Source: Nitrospira sp.
GTDB lineage: Bacteria; Nitrospirota; Nitrospiria; Nitrospirales; Nitrospiraceae
Reading direction: 5' to 3'
Length of the DNA stretch: 64,000 nt
Assembly: GCA_030123625.1 (NCBI GenBank)
Contig: CP126121.1
Location: 846,179-910,178 of the forward strand
Within the stretch, counting starts at the first letter, position 1. Every line of letters begins with the position of its first letter. This document shows positions 37,668-47,771 of this stretch, one piece after another. Both the position numbers and the translations under genes were made by a program. The notes beneath the pieces are model-generated. The model did no database searches and was not told the DNA's origin. It worked only from the letters and a program-made list of their open reading frames with translations.

Positions 37668-38534
37668 TTACTTGCCGCCGATTTCCGGTAGAAGATTGGC
37701 TGACATGGGGGTCCTTTTTTGATAGATGGCCATAGCTTCCGGCATCCATTCTTTCAATTGGTCGATTCGAGTATCATGGCTCGGGTGAGTCGATAAGAAT
37801 TCAGCCGGACCTCCCCCGCCCGACATTTGAGCCATTCGTTCCCAGAGCGCGACAGACTCGCGCGGGTCATACCCGGCATCGGCTGCCAAAAGAATCCCGA
37901 CATAGTCCGCTTCCGATTCATGTTTTCGGCTGAAGGGCAGCAAAACGCCGACCTGTGCTCCCGCACCCAGTGCGGCCATCGCCGCCTGACTGAGCATGGG
38001 ATTCTTACTACTTAATCCGACCGCGGCACCGACGACTTGCAACCCAATATTGGTGACTTGCCCCTGGCTCATACGCTCTGCGCCATGGCGAGCCAAGGCA
38101 TGCACCACTTCATGCCCCATCACTGCCGCTAAGCCGGCCTCGTTCTTAGCCACAGGGAAGATGCCGGTGTACACCGCCATCTTGCCACCGGGCAGGGCAA
38201 AGGCGTTCGCTGTCTTGTCATCTTTGATGACCGTGACTTCCCATTGAAACTGCTGAGCCATTTCAGCGTACTTTGATCGTTTTGCGGCTTCGACGATCCG
38301 AGCCGCGACCCGTTTGACCGGCTCAATCTCGCGGGGATCTTGTGACGGCCGCATTTTCGGATCGCTCTTGACCTGATTGTACGCCTGGGCTCCCATTTGC
38401 ATCTCTTGACCCACCGACGTCATCAGTAACTGTTTTCGTCCCGTATAGGGATTGGTCTCGCATCCGACTAAGCCGATCCCCCACAAAAGAAGACAGCAGA
38501 TGGACATGATTCTCATGTGCCGTGTGACGTTCAT
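37668..38534 (-). CDS. M48 family zinc metalloprotease lipoprotein
   Basis: A 288-residue Gram-negative M48 peptidase resembling YggG/LoiP-type outer-membrane quality-control proteases. A lipobox (GLVGC) ends the signal peptide. The zinc site is GHEVVHALARHGAERM and the third ligand is in HESEADYVG. The ATG at 38534 has GGAGG seven bases upstream. The frame to 38582 starts further up with no such site. It is divergent from the RNase HIII gene and next to rnpB. Confidence 0.9.
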   Translation of the reverse strand: MNVTRHMRIMSICCLLLWGIGLVGCETNPYTGRKQLLMTSVGQEMQMGAQAYNQVKSDPKMRPSQDPREIEPVKRVAARIVEAAKRSKYAEMAQQFQWEVTVIKDDKTANAFALPGGKMAVYTGIFPVAKNEAGLAAVMGHEVVHALARHGAERMSQGQVTNIGLQVVGAAVGLSSKNPMLSQAAMAALGAGAQVGVLLPFSRKHESEADYVGILLAADAGYDPRESVALWERMAQMSGGGGPAEFLSTHPSHDTRIDQLKEWMPEAMAIYQKRTPMSANLLPEIGGK

Positions 38535-38652
38535 CTTCGATCCTCCAACCAAACGAGTCTCGATACACTCGTCATAGCTCAATTGACCACCATGGAGCCC
38601 GTTGGTAGATTACCGTTCCCTATGCACGTTTTCCAGGGGGGAACAGAGCTTA

Positions 38653-39357
38653 ATGACTGTGCAGCATTCCCGCAACAAGCTCGAGCGGATCGGCATTGAC
38701 GAATCGGGAAAGGGTGATTACTTTGGCCCTCTGGTCGTCGCGGCCGTATTCGTTGACTCGACGACGCAAGGTGAACTGAAGCTGATGGATGTCCGAGACA
38801 GCAAGAAACTTTCCGACGGCCGTATCTTGGAAATGGCCCCCGACATCAAGACCATTTGCCCGTACAGCGTCATCGCTATTGGGCCGAAGAAGTACAACGA
38901 ACTTTACACCAAGATCAAAAACCTGAACCGCTTGCTTGCCTGGGGTCATGCCAAGGCGCTGGAGAATCTACTGGAGCAAGGCGTGAATTGCGAACGGGCG
39001 ATTTCCGATCAGTTCGGTGATGAGCGACTGATTCTCAACGCACTGCAAGAAAAAGGACGGAGGATCGTGCTGGAACAGAGAACTAAAGCCGAATCGGATG
39101 TGGCCGTTGCCGCGGCATCAATCTTAGCGCGGGCTGAGTTTCTCCTTCGCCTCAAACGCCTTTCCGCCGAAGTCGGCACCACGTTGCCGAAAGGCGCCTC
39201 TCCGTCCGTCGAACTTGCCGCCAAGATGATCATCAAAAAACACGGAAGAGAACGGCTCGATTCAGTAGCCAAACTGCACTTCAAGACCACGCAGTCCGTA
39301 TTGTCCGACGGGCCCGCGGCCAATCACAAAACATCGCTTTCACACCTCTCTGAATGA
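38653..39357 (+). CDS. rnhC: Ribonuclease HIII, short form
   Basis: A 234-residue type 2 RNase H that cleaves the RNA strand of RNA-DNA hybrids. The catalytic signature IDESGKGDYFGPLVVAAV is specific to RNase HIII (DESGKGD rather than DEAGRG of RNase HII), and VRDSKKLSDGR and AESDVAVAAASILARAEF carry further acidic residues. RNase HIII normally has an N-terminal TBP-like substrate-binding domain of about 80 residues. It is absent here: only about 10 residues precede the catalytic motif. The start at 38653 is in frame with no strong ribosome site. A longer frame to 38602 still does not supply the domain. Confidence 0.85.
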   Translation: MTVQHSRNKLERIGIDESGKGDYFGPLVVAAVFVDSTTQGELKLMDVRDSKKLSDGRILEMAPDIKTICPYSVIAIGPKKYNELYTKIKNLNRLLAWGHAKALENLLEQGVNCERAISDQFGDERLILNALQEKGRRIVLEQRTKAESDVAVAAASILARAEFLLRLKRLSAEVGTTLPKGASPSVELAAKMIIKKHGRERLDSVAKLHFKTTQSVLSDGPAANHKTSLSHLSE

Positions 39358-39666
39358 ACGGGTGCAGGAGCCCGTATTCCTCTTTAACTGTTGCGAGAGA
39401 CTTTTAGGATCCAAACGACCCGGTCAGTTGAGTCCTAAGCAAATAGGAGGCGTTACAGACCTTCCTCTACCAAGGGGCTTTCTATAGCCACTTTGTTAAG
39501 AAGATCTTCGATGTGACTGTTTCAGAAGATAAGAAGGTGCGGCGAAGGATCGACGATTATCGGTATCAGGCGAGATTATGCACGTATCCTCTTGGATCCG
39601 GTCTAGAACCCCAATTTTGCCTTGATTGCGGTTGCAGAGACACTCGATGAACCAAGAACAACTACC
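39358..39666. other. Intergenic region with a weak hairpin and an open frame lacking a start
   Basis: About 310 bases after rnhC. ACGGG/CCCGT directly after the rnhC stop can form a short hairpin, but no T run follows. A plus-strand frame of about 65 codons (about 39447-39647) is open and contains FVKKIFDVTVSED and CLDCGC, but it lacks an ATG or a ribosome site and matches no family I know. It could be a gene remnant. Confidence 0.45.
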
Positions 39667-40440
39667 CTAAGCCGATTCCCCCACTTCAAGGTCCGCAGGC
39701 TTGCTTTCCAATGCGGGAGTGCCTTCCGTGATTGGCTCTCCTTCCCAATACAAGATCCGATGGCAATAGGGACAGAGATGTAAATCTTCCGACCGTTTGA
39801 CTTGCGCGATAAGCTGCGGTGGAATCTGTAGACGGCAGCCGAGACAGATACCATCACGGACAGCTGCGAGAGGGTGGTCTTTTCGTGAGGCTTTGACCTG
39901 GTTGTATCGATCAAGCAGGGTCTTCTCAACCCGCACTGAAGCTTCTCGATGGCGGAGTTGGAGTTGAGCCAATTCTGTCGCAAGCTCCTTGTCCTGTGCG
40001 TCCAGCCCCTGTTTCTCCTGTGTAAACACCTTCTCAAGCCCGGTTCTTTTCTCCTGAAGCTCTTTGAGGGTCTTCTGGAGTTGATCGATTTTCTCCATCG
40101 CCAACAGAATCTTTTCTTCAAAGTCTCCTCGTTTCTTATTCGCCAGCTCCAGCTCAAACAAATGCGCCTGATACTCCTTATTGGTTTTCAGGCTTGCCGC
40201 GTGAGATTTCATCTTATCTGTGTGCGCTTCATGCGCCTCGAGATCTTTCTCATGCGAGCGACGCTCCTTAACGGCAGCCTCGACGGCGACCTGAGTGTCA
40301 TGTAGTATCCGACTTGCCTCTCGAAGAGGAGCTTCGGCAGCATGGAGACGGTCGGGAATTTTTCGGCGGATTTCGCTGATCTCCATGATCCGGAGATCGA
40401 GCTTTTGCAGTTCAATGAGCGGGGAAAGCTTTTGGTTCAA
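39667..40440 (-). CDS. Coiled-coil protein with C4-type zinc ribbon (DUF164-like)
   Basis: A 257-residue protein with a long coiled coil over about residues 30-180 (repeated LxxL/KExE patterns such as LQKTLKELQEKRTGLEKVF) and a C-terminal zinc ribbon, with CLGC and CPYC as the two Cys pairs. This matches the C4-type zinc-ribbon family related to DUF164 and CdsZ, small adaptor proteins of uncertain role. The start is TTG at 40440 with AAGGA upstream. It lies between rnhC and the tRNA gene, on the strand of rpoD and dnaG. Confidence 0.82.
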   Translation of the reverse strand: MNQKLSPLIELQKLDLRIMEISEIRRKIPDRLHAAEAPLREASRILHDTQVAVEAAVKERRSHEKDLEAHEAHTDKMKSHAASLKTNKEYQAHLFELELANKKRGDFEEKILLAMEKIDQLQKTLKELQEKRTGLEKVFTQEKQGLDAQDKELATELAQLQLRHREASVRVEKTLLDRYNQVKASRKDHPLAAVRDGICLGCRLQIPPQLIAQVKRSEDLHLCPYCHRILYWEGEPITEGTPALESKPADLEVGESA

Positions 40441-40494
40441 CGTATCCTTTCCATCAATGCCGGCGCACTGAAACAGTCAGGTCCCGGTCCGGAC

Positions 40495-40571
40495 TGGTGG
40501 GCCCACTAGGACTTGAACCTAGGACCAGCTGATTATGAGTCAGCCGCTCTAACCACCTGAGCTATGGGCCC
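40495..40571 (-). tRNA. tRNA with CAU anticodon, probably tRNA-Ile2 (lysidine)
   Basis: The minus strand folds as a full cloverleaf: acceptor GGGCCCA/TGGGCCC, D arm with AGCTCAGGTGGTTAGAGC, anticodon loop CTCATAA (anticodon CAU), T arm GGTTCAAGTCC, and an encoded CCA end. CAU is shared by initiator Met, elongator Met and Ile2. The CTGACTCATAATCAG loop stem and acceptor sequence look more like tRNA-Ile2, whose C34 becomes lysidine to read AUA. Met cannot be excluded. Confidence 0.85.
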
Positions 40572-40717
40572 CTCAGAAGGTCAAGGCTGAGAGCGAGGAT
40601 GGAAACCGGATTCCAACGGCTCTCAAAGCTTCACCCTTAACCTCAGCCTCGATCTGAAACGGATTCTAGGCCGCTGCTCCGAGCAGAGTCAAATCATGCC
40701 GTTTTGAACTCTGAACT

Positions 40718-42532
40718 CTATAAGCTTTCGACAAAACTCCTCAGTTTTTTACTGCGGCTCGGATGCCGTAATTTCCTCAAAGCCTTAGCTTCGATTTGCC
40801 TGATACGTTCGCGAGTGACTTCGAAGTCCTGTCCAACTTCTTCCAAGGTGTGATCGGTCGCTTCGCCGATACCAAACCGCTTGCGGAGCACCTTTTCCTC
40901 GCGAGGCGTCAAGGTCTCCAAGGCACTGTTGATCTGACGCTGCAAGTCATAGCGAATGGCCGCTTCCAGCGGAGAGACGGCCTTCTTGTCTTCGATGAAA
41001 TCACCCAGATGGCTGTCTTCTTCTTCACCGATCGGCGTTTCGAGCGAGATAGGCTCGCGGGCTATCTTGAGAATTTTCCGGACTTTGTCCAACGGCAGAT
41101 CCATGCGTTCGGCGATTTCTTCGGGAAGGGGTTCACGACCCAGCTTCTGCACGAGGTGCCTGGAGGTTCGAATGAGCTTATTGATCGTTTCGATCATGTG
41201 AACCGGAATCCGGATGGTTCGTGCCTGATCTGCGATAGCTCGGGTGATCGCCTGCCGAATCCACCAGGTAGCGTAGGTACTGAACTTATACCCGCGCTTA
41301 TACTCGAACTTGTCTACCGCCTTCATCAGTCCGATATTGCCCTCCTGAATCAAATCAAGAAACTGGAGGCCTCGGTTCGTGTATTTCTTGGCGATGCTGA
41401 CCACAAGCCGCAAATTCGCCTCGACCAACTCGGCCTTCCCACGCTTCACCTTCTCTTCGGCCAGATCGAGATGCTTGACCGCATCCTTAATCTCTTCAGC
41501 CGGAACAAGCGCCTCTTCCGTTTCCAACTGACGAACCTTCGCTTTGGCGGCTTGATAGACTTTCCGAATCTCCCCCAGGGCTTCCTCCGACACGCCGGTC
41601 TTCCGCTTGACCGCCAAGAAGTCCTGACGGCTCCGACACATCTTCCTCAGCAGTTCGGCACCGGCCTCCCCCCCCACCCCGATCCGCCGTTGGCAGCTGA
41701 TCGCTTCCCGTTCGGCGGCTCGGATTTGCACCGCCAGGTCGCGGACACGCTGGACCATTCGGTCTTTCAGCACCCCATGGAGGTTGACCGATTCAATTTT
41801 GTTCACAACTTGCTGACGGATCGCATCGTACTGCTTCTTGAACTTCTTTTGCTTGACCGGATCACCGCCGAGATGCTTGCCCTTCTCGGCCAATGCCTTC
41901 AGCGCAAGCGAGACCTTCCGTACGGCATTCAACGACTCAAGCGTCTTGATCCGCAATTCCTCATAATCCCGCTCCACTGGCGGCTGGTCTTCCTCAAAGT
42001 CCTCTTCGGTCTCCTGGACCGGAACAATCTCGCGCACGTCGATCTTGGCGTTCTTGAGCTGATCCCGGAGTGCCAAAACAAATTCAATGGTCATCGGCAT
42101 GCCGTAGATCACCGAAGCGATATCATTCTTCCCCTCTTCAATTCGTTTTGCGATTTCGATCTCGCCTTCGCGGCTGAGGAGAGCCACACTCCCCATTTCC
42201 TTAAGATAAAGCCGCACGGGATCGTCGGTGCGGCTAAGCGCGCCAGGCGTCAGATCGATCGCCTTATCGTTTTCCTCCTCGGAATCCGAGTCGACGTCTT
42301 CCATATCTTCGCCGACTTCCCCCTCAGATCGTTTCTGAGGTCGATCCCCATCGTTCGCCTCGATGATTTCAATATCCATTTCACCGAACATCGCCATAAT
42401 GCTGCCAAACTGGTCTGAAGACACGACTTCAGCAGGCAAGGTGCTGTTGAGCTCGTCATACGTCAGAAAGCCTTTTTCCTTCCCGATCGTGATCAGCTTC
42501 TTCACCTCACCGAGCAACTCTTGTTTTGGCAT
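40718..42532 (-). CDS. rpoD: Primary sigma factor RpoD (sigma-70)
   Basis: A 604-residue group 1 sigma factor. Region 1.1 is present ([20 protein letters not shown]). Region 1.2 is [21 protein letters not shown], core-binding and -10 recognition are in [20 protein letters not shown] with [12 protein letters not shown], and region 4.2, which reads the -35, is [20 protein letters not shown]. It is two bases after dnaG, with a ribosome site AAGGAG at the end of dnaG. dnaG-rpoD is a classic macromolecular synthesis operon. Confidence 0.97.
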   Translation of the reverse strand: MPKQELLGEVKKLITIGKEKGFLTYDELNSTLPAEVVSSDQFGSIMAMFGEMDIEIIEANDGDRPQKRSEGEVGEDMEDVDSDSEEENDKAIDLTPGALSRTDDPVRLYLKEMGSVALLSREGEIEIAKRIEEGKNDIASVIYGMPMTIEFVLALRDQLKNAKIDVREIVPVQETEEDFEEDQPPVERDYEELRIKTLESLNAVRKVSLALKALAEKGKHLGGDPVKQKKFKKQYDAIRQQVVNKIESVNLHGVLKDRMVQRVRDLAVQIRAAEREAISCQRRIGVGGEAGAELLRKMCRSRQDFLAVKRKTGVSEEALGEIRKVYQAAKAKVRQLETEEALVPAEEIKDAVKHLDLAEEKVKRGKAELVEANLRLVVSIAKKYTNRGLQFLDLIQEGNIGLMKAVDKFEYKRGYKFSTYATWWIRQAITRAIADQARTIRIPVHMIETINKLIRTSRHLVQKLGREPLPEEIAERMDLPLDKVRKILKIAREPISLETPIGEEEDSHLGDFIEDKKAVSPLEAAIRYDLQRQINSALETLTPREEKVLRKRFGIGEATDHTLEEVGQDFEVTRERIRQIEAKALRKLRHPSRSKKLRSFVESL

Positions 42533-42534
42533 GA

Positions 42535-44391
42535 CTACTCCTTCACCAATGAAACCACACCGGCGGTCGGCGTGCCGGCTTTCCGCATCCGTACCTCATT
42601 GATTTGCATATTCAGCAGGCGCGCATCCTCCATACGGCCTTCGCGCTCAGCCGTTTTCAGTCTCGCAATGAGCTCTCTCATGACCTGTTCCGATCGCTTT
42701 CGGTCCAGACAATCCAAACAGGCCGCAATGTGCGCCGGGATATCATCGAAATGATCTTCGCGCATGGACAATTCCGTCGCCAGAGCACCACAGTCAGGAT
42801 CAGCCACCGCCTCATCCAAGGCCGATCTAAGACTGAGGTGCCCATCCCGATTCACATGGGCACGTACGATCTCGGCGAGCTTGCGGCAGGGCGCGACGGT
42901 AAAGGACTCCGGATGCAGGCGGCGGACATCGACGGGCGTCAATTTTCCGCGCAGCAGCAGGACGAGTAGATCCCGCTCCTCAGGACACCTTTTGAACACG
43001 GCATTGAGCGGAATCTCTTGTACCCGTTGCGCGCGTGATGCTTCTCCGCCTCGTTTCGGCTGAGCCGGGAGCTCCGGATAGCGTTCGATCAGCCGGGCCT
43101 CACTGATCCCCAGCCGTTCCGACACGATTTTGATGCGCTCCTGCCGCTCGATCGGATGCTCGCTCTTTTGCAGAATTCGCAGCACCTCATCGACGCTTCG
43201 GATGCGACTTTCCAGCGAGCCGTCGTCAGCCTGCTTGACCGTGTGATTCAACGCATAGTCCAAGAGACTCGGAGCAGCCGCTTCCAGCTGAGCAAACGCC
43301 CCTGCACCTTTCCTCCGCACAAACGTATCAGGATCCTCACCGACTGGAAGAGTGACGACTTTGACTCCCAGCCCGCTGTTGACGAAAAGATCCAATCCCC
43401 TCAACGCGGCTCGCACCCCGGCTGCATCAGGGTCAAACAGCAACACGACCTTGTCGGCAAACCGCCGCAAGACCTGAATATGTTCAGCCGTCAAGGCAGT
43501 TCCCAATGTGGCAATCGTATGGGTAAGGCCCGCCTGGTGGAGCGCGATCGCGTCGAAATAGCCCTCGACGACGATCACGGTCTTGGTCCGTACGATCGCC
43601 TCGCGCGCCTGATCGAAGGCGAAGAGAGTCTGACCTTTTTTAAACAACGGTGTATCCGGCGAATTGAGGTACTTGGGCATGCGGTCGTCCAACACCCGTC
43701 CGCCGAATCCCACCACGCGCCTGCGCAGATCGGTGATCGTGAACATGAGCCGTCCATGGAACTTATCGTAGTACCCATCCCCGTTCGATCTTGGGCTTCC
43801 AAGACCAGCCGTCATAATCTCGCTGTGAGAGAATCCTTTTCGAGAAAGAAACTTACATAACCCATCCCACTCCGGGGACGACATCCCAATTTTGAACGAT
43901 TCCACTGTCGATTGTAGGATACCTCGTCTGTTCAGATACTCACGAGCCGTGACACCGATGTGAGGATCGCGCAGATTGGCTTGAAACCATGTCATCGAGG
44001 CACGGTTGATTTCTTCAAGGCGATGGGTCTGCCCGCGTTGCATTCGTTCCGCAGGCGACTCTTCCACCACAATACCGACCTTGTCTCCAAGCTCCCGCAG
44101 CACTTCCGGAAAGGTGGCCCCCGTAATTTTGGTCAGAAAAGCAAAGACATCTCCCCCAGCCTTACAGCCGAAGCAGTAAAACATCTGTTTGGAAGGGCTG
44201 ACGGAGAAAGAGGGGCTCTTTTCCTGATGAAATGGGCACAACCCTACAAGATTCTGACCGGTCCTTCTCAGCAAGACATGGTGTCCGATGACATCCGCGA
44301 TATCGACCCGGTCTCTTATTCGATTCTTGATATCGTCGGAAATCAAGCTTCGGCCCACCGGAGTCGCAGCTCCTGCCTTCCCGTCACGCAC
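42535..44391 (-). CDS. dnaG: DNA primase
   Basis: A 618-residue primase that makes RNA primers at replication forks. The N-terminal zinc-binding domain is [10 protein letters not shown] with [11 protein letters not shown]. The Toprim catalytic region has [17 protein letters not shown] and [19 protein letters not shown]-terminal helicase-binding domain follows. The start at GTG 44391 has no clear ribosome site. Homologues begin close to [16 protein letters not shown], about 17 residues further, so the true start may differ slightly. Confidence 0.95.
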   Translation of the reverse strand: MRDGKAGAATPVGRSLISDDIKNRIRDRVDIADVIGHHVLLRRTGQNLVGLCPFHQEKSPSFSVSPSKQMFYCFGCKAGGDVFAFLTKITGATFPEVLRELGDKVGIVVEESPAERMQRGQTHRLEEINRASMTWFQANLRDPHIGVTAREYLNRRGILQSTVESFKIGMSSPEWDGLCKFLSRKGFSHSEIMTAGLGSPRSNGDGYYDKFHGRLMFTITDLRRRVVGFGGRVLDDRMPKYLNSPDTPLFKKGQTLFAFDQAREAIVRTKTVIVVEGYFDAIALHQAGLTHTIATLGTALTAEHIQVLRRFADKVVLLFDPDAAGVRAALRGLDLFVNSGLGVKVVTLPVGEDPDTFVRRKGAGAFAQLEAAAPSLLDYALNHTVKQADDGSLESRIRSVDEVLRILQKSEHPIERQERIKIVSERLGISEARLIERYPELPAQPKRGGEASRAQRVQEIPLNAVFKRCPEERDLLVLLLRGKLTPVDVRRLHPESFTVAPCRKLAEIVRAHVNRDGHLSLRSALDEAVADPDCGALATELSMREDHFDDIPAHIAACLDCLDRKRSEQVMRELIARLKTAEREGRMEDARLLNMQINEVRMRKAGTPTAGVVSLVKE

Positions 44392-44481
44392 GACCGGACG
44401 AGTCGGTTGATAAGTAATCGGAATAATTGACCGGTCAGATTAACAGACGAGTTGAAAACCTGTCAAATTCTGAGAATTCCG

Positions 44482-44826
44482 TCACCCTGGAGGCCACGCC
44501 ATATACCGCCCACCAAGCACATGAAAATGGAGATGAAAGACGGTTTGCCCCGCATCGCGACCGGTATTCGCAACCAACCGATAACCGGACTCCCGTATTC
44601 CTTTCAGGGCTGCAACCTTCGTACAGCTGATCAGCAATCGTGCAAGCAATGAATCATCGCCCATTCCTAAATCTTGCACGGCCGAAACATGTCGTTTCGG
44701 GATCACCAACGTATGGACGGGCGCTTGAGGATTGACATCGTCAAAAGCCAGTATGTGCTCATCCTCTTGAACCACCTTCGCCGGAATCCTCTTCTCCACG
44801 ATTTTACAAAAAAGGCACTCGCTCAT
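44482..44826 (-). CDS. HIT-family nucleotide hydrolase
   Basis: A 114-residue histidine triad protein of the Hint type, which removes AMP from lysyl- or amino-adenylates. The triad is VFHLHFHVLGG. CLFCKIVEKRIPAKVV at the N-terminus includes the zinc pair. It lies directly after hisIE on the same strand, so it is probably part of the histidine transcript. HIT genes beside his genes are seen in various bacteria. Confidence 0.9.
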   Translation of the reverse strand: MSECLFCKIVEKRIPAKVVQEDEHILAFDDVNPQAPVHTLVIPKRHVSAVQDLGMGDDSLLARLLISCTKVAALKGIRESGYRLVANTGRDAGQTVFHLHFHVLGGRYMAWPPG

Positions 44827-44847
44827 CTCAGCCTCTGCCCATTCGAG

Positions 44848-45516
44848 CTATTTCGTTGACCGTAGGCCCGATTTTCCCGATCGGCCCCCCAACTCTTCAT
44901 CAATGTCCTGCAAAGACAGGCCATGGTACCCCAGCACCATGAGGGTGTGGAAGAACAGATCGGCCACTTCGTACACGATTTCCTCTTTCTTGCCGCCTTT
45001 TGACGCCAGTAGGACTTCTCCGGCCTCCTCCACGACCTTTTTCAGAATCTTATCATGGCCCCCTTCGAACAGCTTTGAGGTATAGGAACCAGCCTGGGGA
45101 TGTGAGCGGCGCTCCAGAATCGTCCGCAGGACACTTTCAAGGATTCCCCCCTGCGCATCATGCGTACTTCGATGAACGATGTGGCCTTGTTCATCCAGTC
45201 CAGAGAAGAAGCAAGTCCGTTCGCCTGTATGACAGGTCGGTCCTGCCGGTTGCGCCTTCACCAGAATTGTGTCGCGATCGCAGTCTATAAAAAGTCCCTT
45301 CACGTGCAGCGTGTGACCGGATGTTTCGCCTTTTTCCCAGAGCTTGTTCCGAGACCTGCTCCAAAAGTGCACCCTCTTGGTCGCGACCGTCTTCACGAAA
45401 GCCTCTTGATTCATGTATCCCAACATCAGCACGGTCCCGTCGAGCCAATCCTGAATGACGGCCGGGATAAGCCCGTCAGCATCGAACTTGACCCGATCTG
45501 TCGTTCCCTGACTCAT
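44848..45516 (-). CDS. hisIE: Bifunctional phosphoribosyl-AMP cyclohydrolase / phosphoribosyl-ATP pyrophosphatase
   Basis: A 222-residue fusion that carries steps 2 and 3 of histidine synthesis in one protein. The HisI half has the metal site LFIDCDRDTILVKAQPAGPT followed by CHTGERTCF. The HisE half follows from about residue 115 (ILERRSHPQAGSYTSKLFEG with VVEEAGEVLLASKGG). ATG 45516 begins four bases after hisF and matches the family N-terminus. Confidence 0.96.
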   Translation of the reverse strand: MSQGTTDRVKFDADGLIPAVIQDWLDGTVLMLGYMNQEAFVKTVATKRVHFWSRSRNKLWEKGETSGHTLHVKGLFIDCDRDTILVKAQPAGPTCHTGERTCFFSGLDEQGHIVHRSTHDAQGGILESVLRTILERRSHPQAGSYTSKLFEGGHDKILKKVVEEAGEVLLASKGGKKEEIVYEVADLFFHTLMVLGYHGLSLQDIDEELGGRSGKSGLRSTK

Positions 45517-45520
45517 CGTG

Positions 45521-46300
45521 TCATGCCACTCGAGGAAGATTATCTGATCGCACGGCGACACCACGCTCCCGTAGATACGCTTTCGCTTGGGGAATTGTAT
45601 AGGTCCGAAAATGAAAAATCGAAGCGGCCAAGACTGCGTCTGCTTTCCCTTTCACGAAACCATCGTATAGGTGGTCGAGCGTCCCGACTCCGCCGGACGC
45701 GATCACCGGAATTGACACGGCACCTGACACGGCAGCCGTCAGATCCAAGTCGTACCCGGTTTGCCGACCGTCCTGATCCATGCTGGTCAATAAGACTTCT
45801 CCCGCGCCGTACTGTTCCATCCGCTTTGCCCACTCAATTACATCAAGTCCCGTCGCGTGGCGACCGCCGTGCGTGAAGACCTCCCAGCGATCACTCGCCG
45901 TGCGCTTGGCATCGATGGCAACGACGATGCATTGCGTCCCGAAACGTTGAGCGGCCTCTTTCACGAACTCGGATCGTCGTACTGCCGCGGTATTGATGCT
46001 GACCTTATCTGCGCCGGCATTCAACAACGTCCGAATGTCATCGAGCGTCCCCACGCCCCCACCGACCGTCACCGGCATAAATACCCGGGCAGCCGTCCGC
46101 TCAACCACGTCGAGAATCGTTTTCCGATTTTCATGCGAAGCTGTAATATCGAGAAAACAAAGTTCGTCCGCTCCTTCGTGATCATACCCGACTGCGGCTT
46201 CAACCGGATCTCCGGCATCGCGAAGATTCACAAAGCCGACGCCCTTGACCACGCGGCCCGCTTTGACGTCGAGACAGGGAATGATGCGCTTGGTCAACAT
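45521..46300 (-). CDS. hisF: Imidazole glycerol phosphate synthase cyclase subunit
   Basis: A 259-residue beta/alpha barrel that, with HisH, forms imidazole glycerol phosphate and AICAR. The start [20 protein letters not shown] has the catalytic Asp in CLD, and [20 protein letters not shown] has the second. The ATG at 46300 is one base after hisA. The frame to 46357 runs inside hisA. Confidence 0.96.
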   Translation of the reverse strand: MLTKRIIPCLDVKAGRVVKGVGFVNLRDAGDPVEAAVGYDHEGADELCFLDITASHENRKTILDVVERTAARVFMPVTVGGGVGTLDDIRTLLNAGADKVSINTAAVRRSEFVKEAAQRFGTQCIVVAIDAKRTASDRWEVFTHGGRHATGLDVIEWAKRMEQYGAGEVLLTSMDQDGRQTGYDLDLTAAVSGAVSIPVIASGGVGTLDHLYDGFVKGKADAVLAASIFHFRTYTIPQAKAYLRERGVAVRSDNLPRVA

Positions 46301-46301
46301 C

Positions 46302-47030
46302 TCAATGGACTTTCCCACAGGCCGCAACCGCATCCCGCAAGTCAAGCTTGCCGTCATAGAGTGCTTTGCCGATAATCGCTCCCTCGATCTTCGAGCCGAT
46401 TGATTGCACGGCTTTCAGATCCTCTAGAGACGTGATCCCTCCCGATGCAATCACCGGAAATGAAGAGCATTCGATGATTTCTTTCAACGCGGGTACATTC
46501 GGTCCGTTCAGCATGCCATCGCGTGCAATATCTGTATACACTACGGCGGCAATCGCACAGCCTGAAAGTTCCTTCAACAAATCGATCGCTTTCACATCGG
46601 AGACCGATGTCCAGCCTTTGACCGCTATGCGGCCGTCACGTGCGTCGAGCCCCAGTACGATCCGCTGCGGGAACTCCTGGCAAGCCAGATTGAGGAGTGC
46701 CCGATTCGTGAGTGCCGCCGTGCCGAGCACAACACGTGACACCCCAGCATTGAGATACCGGCGAACCGTCTCAATTGTCCTGATGCCGCCACCGACCTGA
46801 ACCTTTACGCGAACCGTTTTCATGATGGACTCGATGTGAGGCAAATTCTTAGGCTCGCCGTCGACCGCGCCGTTCAAATCCACGACGTGAATCAAACCGG
46901 CTCCCTTTTGTTGCCACCTGCTGGCAACTTCCGTAACCTCGTCGGAATAGACCGTTTCTGCCGCCATATCGCCTTGACGCAGTCGCACACAGCGCCCATC
47001 CTTCAAGTCAATCGCGGGAATAACCAACAT
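46302..47030 (-). CDS. hisA: ProFAR isomerase
   Basis: A 242-residue beta/alpha-barrel isomerase that opens the ribose of ProFAR. It begins [20 protein letters not shown] with the catalytic Asp, and [16 protein letters not shown] holds the other. The ATG at 47030 is one base after the lipoprotein gene. A longer frame to 47048 exists but enters that gene. Confidence 0.96.
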   Translation of the reverse strand: MLVIPAIDLKDGRCVRLRQGDMAAETVYSDEVTEVASRWQQKGAGLIHVVDLNGAVDGEPKNLPHIESIMKTVRVKVQVGGGIRTIETVRRYLNAGVSRVVLGTAALTNRALLNLACQEFPQRIVLGLDARDGRIAVKGWTSVSDVKAIDLLKELSGCAIAAVVYTDIARDGMLNGPNVPALKEIIECSSFPVIASGGITSLEDLKAVQSIGSKIEGAIIGKALYDGKLDLRDAVAACGKVH

Positions 47031-47031
47031 G

Positions 47032-47748
47032 CTAACGTTCCTCTCCACTGCCGAACGGGAACTCCTTCAATACCTCGTCCACTCCGTACTCTGCCAGTTC
47101 CGCCGCCGTCACAAAAGCCCATCGATGTAAAAATCCCATGACATCTTCTCCCAAAGGCCGCTGCCGCTCATAGTAGTTCCCAACCCAGAGCGTTTGTCCA
47201 TCCGATGCCACTACCTTGACTTCAAAGCCGACGGTTGCCGGCGGGTCCGCGCCCAATCGACTGCCCACCCGCTCTTGGTACACCAAGACGCGGCCGATCA
47301 GCGCTGCATCCGCCTTCAGTCGCTTGGCCACAGCAGCAGCAATCTGTTCGGGCTTCGCTCCGGTCGGAGCCCCATCGGCCAATGCAGCCCTCGCTGAGTC
47401 CCCCGGAGACAACACACGGATCCCCTTTCGATCCTGGAGACGCCCCCAGAACAATTCCGTCACCTTCTGCGCCGCATATCCCGGCACCACCATGGTTTGT
47501 CTATGTGCAGGCTGTATGTCCCGTGGAATACCTAAGGAGATATCGGACCGACGGATGCTCTCGGGGCTTGGAAGAAAGAGATCGTCTTGACCGTGCGCCT
47601 GAGGTGTAGCAATCGACGTAAACGGCATCAAGGCAATCGAGCCAATATGGTATCCAGCAAGTTCATTGGACGACTTCGTCGCCACTTTTGGTCCACTGCA
47701 CCCAGTGCCGACGACGATTACCAGAAGGCAAGTCATCATCACGTTCAT
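47032..47748 (-). CDS. Predicted lipoprotein inside the histidine operon
   Basis: A 238-residue protein of unknown function. A signal peptide with lipobox (TCLLVIVVGTGC) suggests an outer-membrane lipoprotein. The mature part has an alternating alpha/beta pattern (IGSIALMPF, VAKRLKADAALIGRVLVYQE, VGFEVKVVASDGQTLWVGNY) that recalls TolB-N/CsgG/LpoB-like folds, which is only an inference. It is embedded between hisH (23-base spacer) and hisA (one base), so it is certainly co-transcribed with histidine genes. Its role is unknown and no histidine enzyme function is visible. Confidence 0.75.
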   Translation of the reverse strand: MNVMMTCLLVIVVGTGCSGPKVATKSSNELAGYHIGSIALMPFTSIATPQAHGQDDLFLPSPESIRRSDISLGIPRDIQPAHRQTMVVPGYAAQKVTELFWGRLQDRKGIRVLSPGDSARAALADGAPTGAKPEQIAAAVAKRLKADAALIGRVLVYQERVGSRLGADPPATVGFEVKVVASDGQTLWVGNYYERQRPLGEDVMGFLHRWAFVTAAELAEYGVDEVLKEFPFGSGEER

Positions 47749-47771
47749 TCGTGAGTGAACGACGGATAGAA

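Noticed and set aside
39447..39650. Open frame of about 65 codons with a Cys-rich end
   Set aside because: No start codon or ribosome site and no family match, so I list it only as part of the intergenic region.
40796..42418. Long open frame (540 codons) antisense to rpoD
   Set aside because: Lies fully inside rpoD on the other strand, with no domain and no start signals. A shadow of the rpoD codon bias.
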